Positions 47,003 to 56,730 of a stretch of 64,000 nucleotides of DNA are shown one piece after another. The notes below the pieces were generated by a model. It ran no database searches, had not been told where the DNA came from, and worked only from the letters and a program-made list of their open reading frames with translations. How positions within the stretch are numbered: position 1 is the first letter of the stretch; every line of letters begins with the position of its first letter. The stretch comes from Alteromonas mediterranea DE (GTDB taxonomy: Bacteria; Pseudomonadota; Gammaproteobacteria; Enterobacterales; Alteromonadaceae). The DNA is taken from the NCBI RefSeq assembly GCF_000020585.3, contig NC_011138.3, forward strand, positions 161,501-225,500. Reading direction: 5' to 3'. The position numbers were made by a program, and so were the translations under genes.

Positions 47003-47028
47003 CGAGTTTGGCTGAAAAGCCAAACTCG
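47003..47028. terminator. Hairpin, possible terminator
   Basis: Perfect 11-bp stem CGAGTTTGGCT/AGCCAAACTCG with a GAAA loop. On the minus strand it is followed by TATTATTCT, so it may end the small gene at 47051. The T-tract is weak. Confidence 0.5.
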
Positions 47029-47050
47029 CAACTCTGTGCAGTATGTCGTG

Positions 47051-47368
47051 CTATACGCTTTGAAGATAGTCATTAATGACGCCGGGAGACTGCTGCGTGC
47101 CTATAGGTTCAAGCCAGATGGCTTCACATAGCCATTCTATACACAGCATGCATTGTAAGTCAGTATTGCTCGATTGTGCCGTAAGTATGGCTTGAAAGCG
47201 ATCTGCCCCCCAGTCTGCCTCAGATAGTGTGAAATTAAATAGCTGGCAAAACTGCTCTGCCCACTGCTGCGTTTTAAGTGGAGTGGTGGGCAGTGAAAGG
47301 CGAATTTCTACGCTGTGTTCGCTAACTACTGTGTGTTGTCGAATGTCATTTATGGTTAAAACCGGCAT
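47051..47368 (-). CDS. Hypothetical small protein
   Basis: About 105 residues from ATG 47368 (the frame is open up to 47410). It contains several Trp and Cys (QWAEQFCQLFNFTLSEADWGAD; LQCMLCIEWLCEAIWLEP) and no signal peptide or helix long enough for a membrane. It might belong to a DUF3630-like group, but I am not sure. Divergent from the GST gene, 63 bp apart from its frame. Codon pattern looks coding. Confidence 0.55.
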   Translation of the reverse strand: MPVLTINDIRQHTVVSEHSVEIRLSLPTTPLKTQQWAEQFCQLFNFTLSEADWGADRFQAILTAQSSNTDLQCMLCIEWLCEAIWLEPIGTQQSPGVINDYLQSV

Positions 47369-47472
47369 AGAACTTATCAATTTAGTGGTTTTATAAACCC
47401 GCTTGGGCAAAAAGAGGTATATAGTACATCACAATAACAAAAGCGTTAAACCAAGCGTATTAAGGACGGGGT

Positions 47473-48141
47473 ATGCTAACACTTCATCATTTGAATAACT
47501 CTCGCTCACAGCGAATTCTTTGGCTACTTGAAGAGCTGGGGGTAGAGTACAAAATAGAATTTTACCAAAGGGACAGCCAAACTAACTTGGCGCCTGACTC
47601 ATTGCGCGCGGTGCACCCGTTAGGACGCTCTCCCGTACTCACCACGCCACATGGTGCAATTGCAGAATCTGGCGCTATTGTAGAGTATCTCGTGCGCAAC
47701 CATGCGACCGCGTCGTTCACTGTTCCACAAGACCCCGAAGCACTTCAGCAATATTGGTTCTGGCTGCACTTTGCAGAGGGCTCGCTAATGCCGCCACTGG
47801 TGGCTAATTTAGTTCTGGAGAAAGCACGTCAAAAAGGGTCTAAACCATTTTTCATTAAGCCAATTACTAATAAGCTGATAGATGGCATCATAAACGCTTA
47901 TTACGGACCGAATTTGGCGCAAAGCTTGCGTTATGTAGAATCTTACTTGGCAAAGAATACCTGGTTTGCTGGTGATGAACCCACCGGTGCAGACGTACAA
48001 ATGATATTTCCGTTGGAGTCATTGGTAGCAAGTGGTCGTGCAAAAGACTTTAGTGCTATTCAAGGGTATGTGAAACGGGTTCATGCCAGAGAGACATATA
48101 AAGCCGCCTTAGAAAAAGGTGGTGAATACGCCTATGCCTAG
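47473..48141 (+). CDS. Glutathione S-transferase
   Basis: 222 residues. Thioredoxin-like N-terminal domain begins LTLHHLNNSRSQRILWLLEELGVEY, with the Ser-Arg-Ser site typical of bacterial GSTs, and PVLTTPHGAIAESGAIVEYL closes the glutathione site. The helical C-terminal domain has FAGDEPTGADVQMIFPLE with the N-capping Asp. It conjugates or reduces electrophiles with glutathione; substrate unknown. The 3' end abuts recQ convergently (14-bp gap). Confidence 0.9.
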   Translation: MLTLHHLNNSRSQRILWLLEELGVEYKIEFYQRDSQTNLAPDSLRAVHPLGRSPVLTTPHGAIAESGAIVEYLVRNHATASFTVPQDPEALQQYWFWLHFAEGSLMPPLVANLVLEKARQKGSKPFFIKPITNKLIDGIINAYYGPNLAQSLRYVESYLAKNTWFAGDEPTGADVQMIFPLESLVASGRAKDFSAIQGYVKRVHARETYKAALEKGGEYAYA

Positions 48142-48155
48142 CGCTTATAAGTGCG

Positions 48156-49997
48156 CTAGTGCTCGCGGTTGATATAATCGTCGATAAGTTGGATAAAGGC
48201 CTCGCCGTAGCGCTCTAGCTTGGTTTGGCCTACACCGCTCACATCTAGCATAGTGTTGCGCGTGGTAGGCAGTTTGCACGCCATATCAACTAAGGTTGCG
48301 TCACTAAATACCACGTAGGGCGGCACCTCATTCTCTTCTGCCAACACTTTCCGTAAGTGCTTAAGACGAGTGAATAAGGTTCTGTCGTAGTTGGCAGGCG
48401 CTTGCTTCGCTTTTTTCTTATCCGGTTTAAACTCAAGTCGCGGTACAGCAAGCTGAACGTCCACTTCGCCTTTAAGAACTGGGCGGGCCGCTTCTGTTAA
48501 CCGCAAGGCCGCATGAGCGGTAATATCTACACGAATAAGGCCTTTGTGCACAAGTTGATTGATAATGTTGTGCCAATAACTATCTGATTTATCTTTACCT
48601 ATACCGTAGGTAGAAAGCTGGTGGTGCCCGGCTTCTTGAAGTCGCCTAAGCTGCTTTCCGCGCAGCACATCGATGACGTATTGGCTTGACGCCTGCTGCG
48701 AAAGCCGCAGTACACAAGACAGTACTTTTTGAGCGATAACCAAACCGTCAATCATCTTTGGCGGGTCTAGGCAAATATCACAATTGCCACAGGCGCTGTC
48801 ACTAAACTGAGAAAAGTAGTTTAGCAAGACTTGCCTACGGCAGGTTTGGGCTTCAGAGAAAGCTTCCATTGCTGCGAATTTCTGCAATTCTATTTGGTTG
48901 CGCTCGGCAATCTCACCTTGCTCTATCCACTGCTTTACACGGGCAGCGTCTTTTTCATCAAACAATAATAAGGCTTCAGATTCCAGACCGTCTCGCCCAG
49001 CGCGGCCTGTTTCTTGGTAGTAGCTTTCTACACTTCGCGGCACATCGTGATGCACCACATAGCGCACGTTAGATTTATTAATGCCCATGCCAAAGGCCAC
49101 CGTGGCTACAACGATATCGATTTTGTCATTGAGAAACTGGCGCTGAACAAGCTCTCTCTCGTCGCTATCCATCCCTGCGTGATAGGCCGCACATCGAAAG
49201 CCTTGTTTGAATAGCTTCGCGTGAAGGTCGTCTACTTTTGCCCGGCTGTTGCAGTAAATAATACCGCTGCCTTCCTGCTGCTTAACATAAGCAACCACTT
49301 GGTCGAATGCCTTGTACTTGCTCATTACCCGATAGCGTATGTTGGGTCTATCGAAACTACCTTTGTAAACCAAAGGGGCGTGCAAGTTAAGCTGGGTGAG
49401 TATGTCAGCTTGCGTTGCCGTATCTGCGGTGGCGGTTAGCCCGATTACGGGAATAGAGGGAAAGCGAGATTTAATTTGGCCAAGGGCGCGATAGTCTTGC
49501 CTAAAGTCGTGCCCCCAATGAGACACACAGTGCGCCTCATCGATAGCAAAAAGCGCAATGTCGGCATTGGCAAGCGACTGCTGAAAATAGTACTGCATCA
49601 AACGCTCAGGTGACACATAAAGCAGGTCTAGCTTTCCTGCCTGCAATGCGTCGTTAATACCCGCTTGCTCATCGGCTTCTAACGTGGAGTTTAGGTAAGC
49701 TGCTTTTACACCTAAGGCCTTCAGCTGCTCTACCTGGTCTTGCATCAATGATATAAGCGGCGACACAACAATGGCTGTTCCATTTCGCACCAGCGCAGGA
49801 ATTTGATAACACAGCGATTTACCGCCACCAGTAGGCAGCAGCACGAGTGCGTCTTTACCTTCACATACGCGGTGAATGACTTCGCCCTGACCGTCGCGAA
49901 AAGCGTCGTAACCGAAGACATCTTTTAAAATGCGTTCTGGTGTTTTTGCACTTTGCGTGTTGGAGCTTGATTCAGATGGAGCAATTGCAGTTGTCAT
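48156..49997 (-). CDS. recQ: ATP-dependent DNA helicase RecQ
   Basis: 3'-5' helicase for RecF-pathway repair. Walker A VLLPTGGGKSLCYQIPA (~residues 53-69), DEAHCVSHWGHDFRQDYRALG (motif II), motif VI QETGRAGRDG, four-Cys zinc site (CRRQVLLNYFSQ...CGNCDIC), RQC winged helix and C-terminal HRDC domain (DRTLFTRLKHLRKVLAEE). Length (613) is normal. The first ~20 residues are Ser/Thr-rich and variable. Single gene, divergent from mgtE. Confidence 0.96.
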   Translation of the reverse strand: MTTAIAPSESSSNTQSAKTPERILKDVFGYDAFRDGQGEVIHRVCEGKDALVLLPTGGGKSLCYQIPALVRNGTAIVVSPLISLMQDQVEQLKALGVKAAYLNSTLEADEQAGINDALQAGKLDLLYVSPERLMQYYFQQSLANADIALFAIDEAHCVSHWGHDFRQDYRALGQIKSRFPSIPVIGLTATADTATQADILTQLNLHAPLVYKGSFDRPNIRYRVMSKYKAFDQVVAYVKQQEGSGIIYCNSRAKVDDLHAKLFKQGFRCAAYHAGMDSDERELVQRQFLNDKIDIVVATVAFGMGINKSNVRYVVHHDVPRSVESYYQETGRAGRDGLESEALLLFDEKDAARVKQWIEQGEIAERNQIELQKFAAMEAFSEAQTCRRQVLLNYFSQFSDSACGNCDICLDPPKMIDGLVIAQKVLSCVLRLSQQASSQYVIDVLRGKQLRRLQEAGHHQLSTYGIGKDKSDSYWHNIINQLVHKGLIRVDITAHAALRLTEAARPVLKGEVDVQLAVPRLEFKPDKKKAKQAPANYDRTLFTRLKHLRKVLAEENEVPPYVVFSDATLVDMACKLPTTRNTMLDVSGVGQTKLERYGEAFIQLIDDYINREH

Positions 49998-50150
49998 GGC
50001 GCTGGATTTTACGCGTTTTTAGCGATGTCTTCACGGGGCAATTTAAAAAACTAGACTAAAATTCAGCGATAGCCTTTCTCATCAGGCACTTGTGTTACCT
50101 GGTGGTATATTTAATGAACAAAACTAATAAGCAGAGTAAATGAAATACGG

Positions 50151-50159
50151 TGCTATAAT
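50151..50159 (+). promoter_or_regulatory. Extended -10 promoter of mgtE
   Basis: TGCTATAAT is a consensus extended -10 element. It predicts a ~180-nt 5' leader before mgtE (to 50343), in which I see no recognisable riboswitch. The rest of the gap 49998-50150 holds nothing evident. Confidence 0.5.
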
Positions 50160-50343
50160 TCGCAGCGCAGTATGCCGGTGACTTGCAGGATGAAATTGCA
50201 TCATGAAAAAAGCGAACATATTGCCTTAAGCACAGGTACCTATATGCTGGAGTAGGATGCTGCTTAGCGCGTGTAACGCCGCCTTGTAGCGCCAAAGCTC
50301 GACAAGTGCAAGTGATGTGAGTGGTATCAACGGGAGATGTAAT

Positions 50344-51681
50344 ATGGCAGAGCCATTACCAGATTTAATTGAAGAAATTGTTACCGACAGCATGGGTGAT
50401 GACCCCGCCACCTTATTGGCCGCGTTAGCCGGGCAAGACGAAGTGTATATCGCATCGCTACTTGAATCTTTGCCTGTAGAAAAGCGTTTGGCGGTGTGGG
50501 AAGGTATACCTCGCGACCGCAAACTCGATGTGCTTGTTGAGATGCGTAGCGACCCTCGTGAAATTCTCATCGACAATACACCACATAATGAATGGGCCTC
50601 CATTTTTGCTGATATTGATGCCGAAGACTTGCTTGAGCTTCTCGACTCATTGCCAAAGCGACTCGTTGATATGGCTTATGAGTCTCTCGACTCAAAAGAA
50701 CGTAAGTATTTTAGAGAGGCCACTCAGTTTTCCGATAATCAAATAGGCCACTGGGTAAATCACGAACAGTTGGTGCTGCCTTCAAACGCTAAAGTGCGTG
50801 AGGGGTTGCGCTTGCTTAGGCGAGATGTTCCCCAACATTGTGACAGCATCTTTTTGGTTAACCGTTCAGGGCAGTTTTCGGCGTTAGTTAAAATAAACCA
50901 TTTGTTTACGGCCCAAGATCACGTGTCGCTTTTCGATTTGTCAGAAGAGAATGTAACCACGATCCAAGGCGAAGACGACACCATGAACGCTTCGTTGCTG
51001 GTACAGCGCTCTGGGCTTGCCTCGCTGCCGGTCGTTGATGAAAATAATAAGTTGCTGGGCCGCCTTGACGTGTCTTCAGCGAGTGAACTGGTGAATGAAT
51101 TTTACGAACGCCAGGTAATGTCATCGGCGGGTATGGATGAGGACGAAGATTTATTCTCGCCGGTTGCTAAAAGTGCGAAAAACCGTGCGCTATGGCTAGG
51201 CATTAACTTGCTTACTGCTTTTATGGCCTCGTGGTTTATTGGTTTATTTGAAGGCACGCTGCAGCAGGTTGTCGCGCTTGCCGTGCTTATGCCGGTGGTG
51301 GCGAGCATGGGCGGTATTGCCGGTAGCCAAACGTTAACCCTTATTGTTCGGGGCTTAGCGCTCGGTCAGGTCACACCGGCTAACTTACGGGCTCTAATGG
51401 TAAAAGAGCTGAAGGTGGGCGGCGTGAACGGCGTGATTTGGGCCTTGGTGATTGGCGTTGTCGCGTACTTTTGGTTTACTGACGCCATGTTAGGGGTGGT
51501 TATTTGCCTGGCGATATTGTTCAACATAGTCGCGGCGGCACTCGCGGGTGTGTTTGTGCCTGTCATCTTAGATAAATTAAAAATAGACCCTGCGCTATCA
51601 GGCTCGGTCATTCTTACTACAGTAACCGATATCGTTGGCTTCGTAGCGTTCCTTGGTTTGGGGACCCTCTTCTTACTTTGA
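50344..51681 (+). CDS. mgtE: Magnesium transporter MgtE
   Basis: Mg2+ channel of the inner membrane, 445 residues from ATG 50344 (GGGAG seven bases upstream; GTG 50317 is less likely). N-terminal acidic superhelical domain (~1-125), two CBS domains (~130-255, with VQRSGLASLPVVDENNKLLGRLDV), a connecting helix, then five membrane helices with LAVLMPVVASMGGIAGSQTL and the conserved NGVIWALVIG. Mg2+ bound between the N and CBS domains closes the pore. Confidence 0.95.
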   Translation: MAEPLPDLIEEIVTDSMGDDPATLLAALAGQDEVYIASLLESLPVEKRLAVWEGIPRDRKLDVLVEMRSDPREILIDNTPHNEWASIFADIDAEDLLELLDSLPKRLVDMAYESLDSKERKYFREATQFSDNQIGHWVNHEQLVLPSNAKVREGLRLLRRDVPQHCDSIFLVNRSGQFSALVKINHLFTAQDHVSLFDLSEENVTTIQGEDDTMNASLLVQRSGLASLPVVDENNKLLGRLDVSSASELVNEFYERQVMSSAGMDEDEDLFSPVAKSAKNRALWLGINLLTAFMASWFIGLFEGTLQQVVALAVLMPVVASMGGIAGSQTLTLIVRGLALGQVTPANLRALMVKELKVGGVNGVIWALVIGVVAYFWFTDAMLGVVICLAILFNIVAAALAGVFVPVILDKLKIDPALSGSVILTTVTDIVGFVAFLGLGTLFLL

Positions 51682-51850
51682 TGTTGCGTCATTTATCGCG
51701 GCGTCGTTAACCGCTTCAGAGACGGTACAAGGATGTACTGAAGGGATAACCTTGTTATGCCGCTTGCTATACTCCCTTTGCCGCATAGGAAAGCGGTAAA
51801 GGTTGTGTATTGAACAAACCTGATAAACAATACGCGCCTTCTAACCCTTT

Positions 51851-52783
51851 ATGTCTTTGGAGCCAGCCTTGTCAAAGCAAGCCAGTGCCGCTCAAGTCGG
51901 TGTTATTTGCGCTATTGCCGCATACAGTATGTGGGGCGTTGCGCCTGTTTATTTCAAGCAATTAATGGTGTTGCCGGCAGCTGAAATCCTTATGCATAGA
52001 GTGATATGGTCGGTGGTGCTGCTTGTTGGTTTTATCGCTGCGTTAAAGCAATGGCCTAAGGTTGGTGCAGCCTTTCGCAATAAACGGGTTATGCAAATCT
52101 TGTTCGTTGCCGGGCTGTTACTCGGGGCTAACTGGCTTTTATTTATCTGGGCGATTAATAACGACCACATCTTGGATGCCAGTTTAGGGTATTACATTAA
52201 CCCGTTAATTAACGTGTTTTTAGGGCGGCTTTTCTTAGGTGAGCGGTTACGCAACTTACAGCGTGTTGCGGTTGGGCTTGCTGTTGTTGGCGTTGCCATT
52301 CTTATCTTCTCTTACGGTCATGTACCTTGGATTGCCTTGGTGCTTGCTGGCAGCTTCAGTGTATACGGCCTGCTCCGTAAGCAAGTGGCGGTAGACTCAC
52401 TGCCTGGCCTTTTCATTGAAACCTTGATGTTATCGCCGTTAGCGATTATCTACTGGCTATTCTTTGGTTCTGAATATAGCAACCTATTTAATAATGACGC
52501 CACGCTAAACACCCTTATCCTAGCAGCTGGTATTGTTACTACAGCGCCATTACTCTGTTTCACAGCGGCAGCAAGGCGCATTATGTATTCAACGCTAGGC
52601 TTTTTTCAGTATATCGGGCCAACGCTTATGTTTATTCTGGCGGTATATCTATACGGCGAGCCGCTAGAAGAGTCTAGGCTGGTTACCTTTGGTTTTGTAT
52701 GGATAGCGCTTATCTTATTTAGTGCCGACTCATTGGTGAATTATCGCAGTCAGCGCAAGGCGCAAAAGCGCTTTGCAGAATAG
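51851..52783 (+). CDS. rarD: EamA-family transporter RarD
   Basis: ~310 residues with ten hydrophobic helices in two EamA repeats. The RarD subgroup is recognisable from AAYSMWGVAPVYFKQL, LLGANWLLFIWAINNDHILDASLGY (within 160-185 of the DNA-derived protein region) and YYINPLINVFLGRLFLGERL. Exports or imports unknown small metabolites. ATG 51851 is used; a TTG seven codons on with GGAG upstream is also possible. Confidence 0.9.
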   Translation: MSLEPALSKQASAAQVGVICAIAAYSMWGVAPVYFKQLMVLPAAEILMHRVIWSVVLLVGFIAALKQWPKVGAAFRNKRVMQILFVAGLLLGANWLLFIWAINNDHILDASLGYYINPLINVFLGRLFLGERLRNLQRVAVGLAVVGVAILIFSYGHVPWIALVLAGSFSVYGLLRKQVAVDSLPGLFIETLMLSPLAIIYWLFFGSEYSNLFNNDATLNTLILAAGIVTTAPLLCFTAAARRIMYSTLGFFQYIGPTLMFILAVYLYGEPLEESRLVTFGFVWIALILFSADSLVNYRSQRKAQKRFAE

Positions 52784-52807
52784 GTGCTAAAAAAGCAGAG
52801 GTCTTGG

Positions 52808-54097
52808 CTAAAGCAGTGAAGCTTGTTCTTGATAAGACGCCCCTGGCGCTTCGCACTTTACTTGGTTTCTGCCATCGTGTTTTGCCGCGTAAAGCTGTTT
52901 ATCGGCTAAGCTTAAAAGCTTATCTACCCGTTGGGTATGGGTGCCACTCACGCCAATGCTGCAGGTAACTTTGATATCGGTCTTAGGAAGTTGAATAACT
53001 TCGGCTTCTACCACTTTTCTGAAATCTTCTAAGCGTTTGCAGGCGTTCTCTAGTGTTATTGACGGCATGTAAATACAGAATTCTTCGCCGCCAAATCGAG
53101 AAATAATTTCGTCAGGGAAATAAAATTCAATTAGCGCTGCTATGGCCTTTAGTACGATATCGCCCGCATCGTGACCATGGGTATCATTGATTGATTTAAA
53201 AAAGTCTAGGTCGATAAGGGCTAGCGCATGATTTTCTAGCAGCTTTTGGTGCTGAACCGTTACCATGTAAAAGAAATGACGCCTATTGGGCAGCCCCGTT
53301 AAATAGTCTGTATTGGCAACGCGACGAATCTCTTCCACACTTTCAATATACTCAACGTTTTGCATAACCCGGCATAAAAACTCTTCGTGGCAGTAAGGCA
53401 CACGCAAAAAGTCATTTGCGCCGCTTTTGATGAAGTGGGCCGACATCAACATACCTTTGCCTCCGGCTACTCCCATAATAGCTAGCTGCTCTTTCGAAAA
53501 GGCTTTGCGAAGACTAGAAACAAAATGTGTCCCTGTCATGTCGGGAAGTGTGTTGTCGGTAATAACCAGGCGCACATTATTGTGCTCCGACAAACACTGC
53601 ATTGCATCGGTGGCGGTTAAACATTCAAAAGCGATAAAGTTATGGCGCTGAAGCAGTGAGACCGTTTTCGTTCTTAGTACTCGATTAGTACTTACTACTA
53701 TTACGCCGGTAGACTTATTTTTTTCGAGTCGGCCAATAAGACGATTTAAGTAATCGTAGTTTTGGGAATTTTCTTTAGGGATATAATCGACAACATCACG
53801 TTCGAGGACTTTGTCGCGAATGGCGCTGTCCAAACTCTCGGTAGTGGCTATGGTGGGGATGAAGGATTTCACCGTAAAGTCGATAGCCTCGCCTTTACGG
53901 GCATCAGGTAGAGAATACGCTACAATGGCGCACAGAAACGTTTCTGGCGCATCTTTTTGCGAAAAACGCGCCTTACCTTCTGTTAATGAGGTCGCGCCCA
54001 CGGGCGTAAGGCCCGCGCGACGGACTAATTTCGCAATCAGTTCAAGGTTGCCTTCACCATTTTCAAGGATCAGCACGTGTTGCTGCATACATTTCAA
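52808..54097 (-). CDS. REC-REC-GGDEF diguanylate cyclase
   Basis: 429 residues. The first receiver domain (~5-125) is degenerate: the phosphoacceptor strand reads CAIVAYSLPDA and lacks the Asp. The second (~130-250) has LVITDNTLPDMTG with the Asp in place and a Lys-less C-terminal strand (DFLRVPY). A GGDEF domain follows (~270-420): LALIDLDFFKSINDTHGHDAG and active-site FGGEEF. Resembles PleD in layout. Phosphorylation should switch cyclase activity; the cognate kinase is not nearby. Convergent with rarD. Confidence 0.92.
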   Translation of the reverse strand: MKCMQQHVLILENGEGNLELIAKLVRRAGLTPVGATSLTEGKARFSQKDAPETFLCAIVAYSLPDARKGEAIDFTVKSFIPTIATTESLDSAIRDKVLERDVVDYIPKENSQNYDYLNRLIGRLEKNKSTGVIVVSTNRVLRTKTVSLLQRHNFIAFECLTATDAMQCLSEHNNVRLVITDNTLPDMTGTHFVSSLRKAFSKEQLAIMGVAGGKGMLMSAHFIKSGANDFLRVPYCHEEFLCRVMQNVEYIESVEEIRRVANTDYLTGLPNRRHFFYMVTVQHQKLLENHALALIDLDFFKSINDTHGHDAGDIVLKAIAALIEFYFPDEIISRFGGEEFCIYMPSITLENACKRLEDFRKVVEAEVIQLPKTDIKVTCSIGVSGTHTQRVDKLLSLADKQLYAAKHDGRNQVKCEAPGASYQEQASLL

Positions 54098-54130
54098 CTT
54101 AAGGTTAGGCTACCTTGCCAATGAATAATT

Positions 54131-56302
54131 TTACGCTTTCTCCAGCTTTGCGTAAGCAAGTACTAGCCATTTGCTGCCAAACTCGTCAAAGTTTACTTGA
54201 ACGCGGCCGTGCTCACCACTTCCTTCATAGTTTAGAACAATCCCTTCACCGAATTTACGGTGAACCACACGCTCACCTAAACTAAACCCGGTTTCTTCAA
54301 AGCTTGCATGCGACGTCGCCTGACTAAAGCGATTATGCACTGGGCGGGAAATCGTCGATTTTAGCCTTACTTCTTCCACGCAATCAGAGGGCATTTCGCG
54401 AATAAACCGAGACGCCGTATGGTATTTGTCTTGACCGTATAATCGGCGGCTTTCGGCGTAAGTGATATACAATTTTTGCATAGCCCTTGTCATACCAACA
54501 TAGCAAAGTCGGCGCTCTTCTTCCATTCGGCCAGGCTCATCGTTGGTCATCTGGCTAGGGAACATGCCTTCTTCAACCCCTGCTAAGAATACCAGTGGAA
54601 ATTCTAGGCCCTTAGCCGTGTGAATGGTCATCATTTGAACGGCATCTTGGTCTTTATCTGCCTGTGTCTCCCCCGCTTCTAAAGACGCATGCGCCAAAAA
54701 GGCAGCAAGAGGCGTCATTTCTTCGGCCTCTTCAGGCACGATAAAGGTTTTACAGGCGGTAACCAGCTCTTCCAAGTTTTCTAATCGCGCTTGTGCTTTC
54801 TCGCCACGCTCTGCTTGGTACATGGCGTATAAGCCAGATTGTTTAATGGCTTTATCTGCTTGCTGGTCTAGTGGCTCATCTAACGTGGTCTGTTCCAGTT
54901 CAGTGATAAGCAATACAAAGCTTTGCATTGCGTTTAGCGCGCGACCTTTAAAACCGCCTTCATTAATAAGTAGCTGACAGGCTTGCCACATAGAACAGTT
55001 ATGCATGCGCGCGGCGTCACGCACCTGCGATAGGGTTTTCTCGCCAATACCTCGACTTGGTGTGTTTACCACGCGCTCAAAGGCTGCGTCGTCGTGGGGA
55101 TGGCTAACCATGCGTAAGTAGCCTAGGGCGTCTTTGATTTCTTGGCGTTCAAAGAAGCGCAAGCCGCCGTAAATGCGATAAGCGAGGCCTTCATGAAGTA
55201 AGGCTTCTTCTAGAACACGAGACTGGGCATTGTTTCTATATAAAATTGCCGTGTCGCTAAGGGCATTGCCTTGGTTAAGCCAATCTTTAATTTTCGACAC
55301 GATAAAGCGGGCTTCGTCTAACTCGTTGAACCCCGCGTAAACAGAAATGAGTTCACCTTGTGCGTCTTCAGTCCAAAGTTCCTTACCTAAACGGCCTGTG
55401 TTGTTGTCGATAACCGTGTTGGCGGCCTTAAGAATATTGCCCGTAGAGCGATAATTCTGTTCAAGGCGAATGGTGTTTGGCTTATTAAAATCTTTAAGGA
55501 AATGCTGAATATTATCTACGTTTGCACCACGCCAGCCGTAAATTGACTGGTCGTCGTCGCCAACAATCATAATATTGTTGTCACCGCCACTACATAGCAT
55601 ACGAAGCCATGCGTATTGAATGTTATTGGTATCTTGGAATTCGTCAACCAGTACCGCGCGGAAGCGGCGCTGATAATGGGCCAATACTTCGGGGTTTTTC
55701 GCCCACAGTTCGTGAGCACGCAAAAGCAACTCCGCAAAGTCAACTAAGCCTGAACGGTCACACGCGTCTTGGTATGCGGCATATACCTCTCGCATGGTTT
55801 TTTGAATATGATCGCCATGAGTTTCAATGTGCTGAGGACGTAAACCTTCATCTTTGTTACCGTTTATGTACCACTGAATTTGTCTAGGCGCCCAATGTTT
55901 TTCGTCTAAATTCATGGCCTTTAGAATTCGGCGAATTAAGCGATACTGATCGTCTGAGTCGATAATTTGGAAGTTCTCAGGCAGGTTGGCTTCAGCGTGG
56001 TGCGCGCGCAGCAAACGGTGTGCAAGGCCGTGGAAGGTACCAATCCACATATTGTGCAGGCTGCGGCCCATCAAAGACTCAATACGGCCACGCATTTCTT
56101 TTGCTGCCTTATTGGTGAAGGTAACGGCCAATATTGAGAAAGGCGCGATGTTTTCGACTTCCATCAACCACGCTATACGGTGCACTAATACACGGGTTTT
56201 TCCGCTCCCTGCGCCCGCAAGTACTAAAGCGTTAGACAATGGGGCTGCTACTGCTTCACGCTGTTTGTCGTTAAGCTCGTCTAGCAGTCGAGATACATCC
56301 AT
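54131..56302 (-). CDS. uvrD: DNA helicase II (UvrD)
   Basis: Superfamily-1 3'-5' helicase for mismatch and excision repair. Walker A VLAGAGSGKTRVLVHR (~27-42), VTFTNKAAKEMRGR, VDEFQDTNNIQY (motif II), GDDDQSIYGWRGA (motif III), LEQNYRS, and motifs V/VI TIHTAKGLEFPLVFLAG and LCYVGMTRAMQKLYI. Length 723 matches UvrD (720), and the C-terminal Tudor-like end (GERVVHRKFGEGIVLNYEG) is present, favouring UvrD over Rep. A LexA box lies 62 bp upstream. Confidence 0.96.
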   Translation of the reverse strand: MDVSRLLDELNDKQREAVAAPLSNALVLAGAGSGKTRVLVHRIAWLMEVENIAPFSILAVTFTNKAAKEMRGRIESLMGRSLHNMWIGTFHGLAHRLLRAHHAEANLPENFQIIDSDDQYRLIRRILKAMNLDEKHWAPRQIQWYINGNKDEGLRPQHIETHGDHIQKTMREVYAAYQDACDRSGLVDFAELLLRAHELWAKNPEVLAHYQRRFRAVLVDEFQDTNNIQYAWLRMLCSGGDNNIMIVGDDDQSIYGWRGANVDNIQHFLKDFNKPNTIRLEQNYRSTGNILKAANTVIDNNTGRLGKELWTEDAQGELISVYAGFNELDEARFIVSKIKDWLNQGNALSDTAILYRNNAQSRVLEEALLHEGLAYRIYGGLRFFERQEIKDALGYLRMVSHPHDDAAFERVVNTPSRGIGEKTLSQVRDAARMHNCSMWQACQLLINEGGFKGRALNAMQSFVLLITELEQTTLDEPLDQQADKAIKQSGLYAMYQAERGEKAQARLENLEELVTACKTFIVPEEAEEMTPLAAFLAHASLEAGETQADKDQDAVQMMTIHTAKGLEFPLVFLAGVEEGMFPSQMTNDEPGRMEEERRLCYVGMTRAMQKLYITYAESRRLYGQDKYHTASRFIREMPSDCVEEVRLKSTISRPVHNRFSQATSHASFEETGFSLGERVVHRKFGEGIVLNYEGSGEHGRVQVNFDEFGSKWLVLAYAKLEKA

Positions 56303-56363
56303 AGTGTGGCACCTGTTAGTTGATAGTGTTATACATTCAGCAGCGGGCTATTATGCCATCTGC

Positions 56364-56379
56364 CTGTTAATTTATACAG
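56364..56379. promoter_or_regulatory. LexA (SOS) box upstream of uvrD
   Basis: CTGTTAATTTATACAG is a CTG-N10-CAG palindrome close to the gammaproteobacterial SOS box (CTGTATATATATACAG). It lies 62 bp before the uvrD start, so uvrD should be DNA-damage inducible. Confidence 0.85.
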
Positions 56380-56524
56380 TCCAGTTTTGCTGCCGGCTTC
56401 CAGCGCGCACGTGTCTGCTGTGAATCGAATGCTTATTGAAACAGTGCCGGTGTAAGAATGCATGCTTATAAATAAGCTACATTGTTTCAACGTTGGTTAT
56501 AACGGTTATTAGCTATAACGAATT

Positions 56525-56546
56525 AATTCGATAAATTGATCGAATT
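56525..56546. repeat. 22-bp perfect dyad between uvrD and cysE
   Basis: AATTCGAT (56525-56532) and ATCGAATT (56539-56546) flank a 6-bp spacer. TATAACG is also repeated just upstream (about 56500 and 56514). The dyad lies ~185 bp before cysE and may be an operator for an unidentified regulator. The rest of the 56303-56730 gap holds the LexA box and nothing else I recognise. Confidence 0.45.
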
Positions 56547-56730
56547 GTGCGCTCGGGCGGTATCTCATTGGTATTGAATCGTCTAAAACTCAGGTAAACT
56601 TTCACCCTGAATTCAGCTTTTTTGCATTTTACTGCTAAGCCCTAACACGTTTTTTGTAGCAGGCGTTTAGCTATGCTTACAGTCACAATTTCCAGTACAC
56701 GAGACTTTCATACATTAACGGGACATGCTC

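Noticed and set aside
50160..50343. Metal riboswitch in the long mgtE leader
   Set aside because: The leader is long enough, but no M-box or yybP-ykoY conserved core could be recognised.
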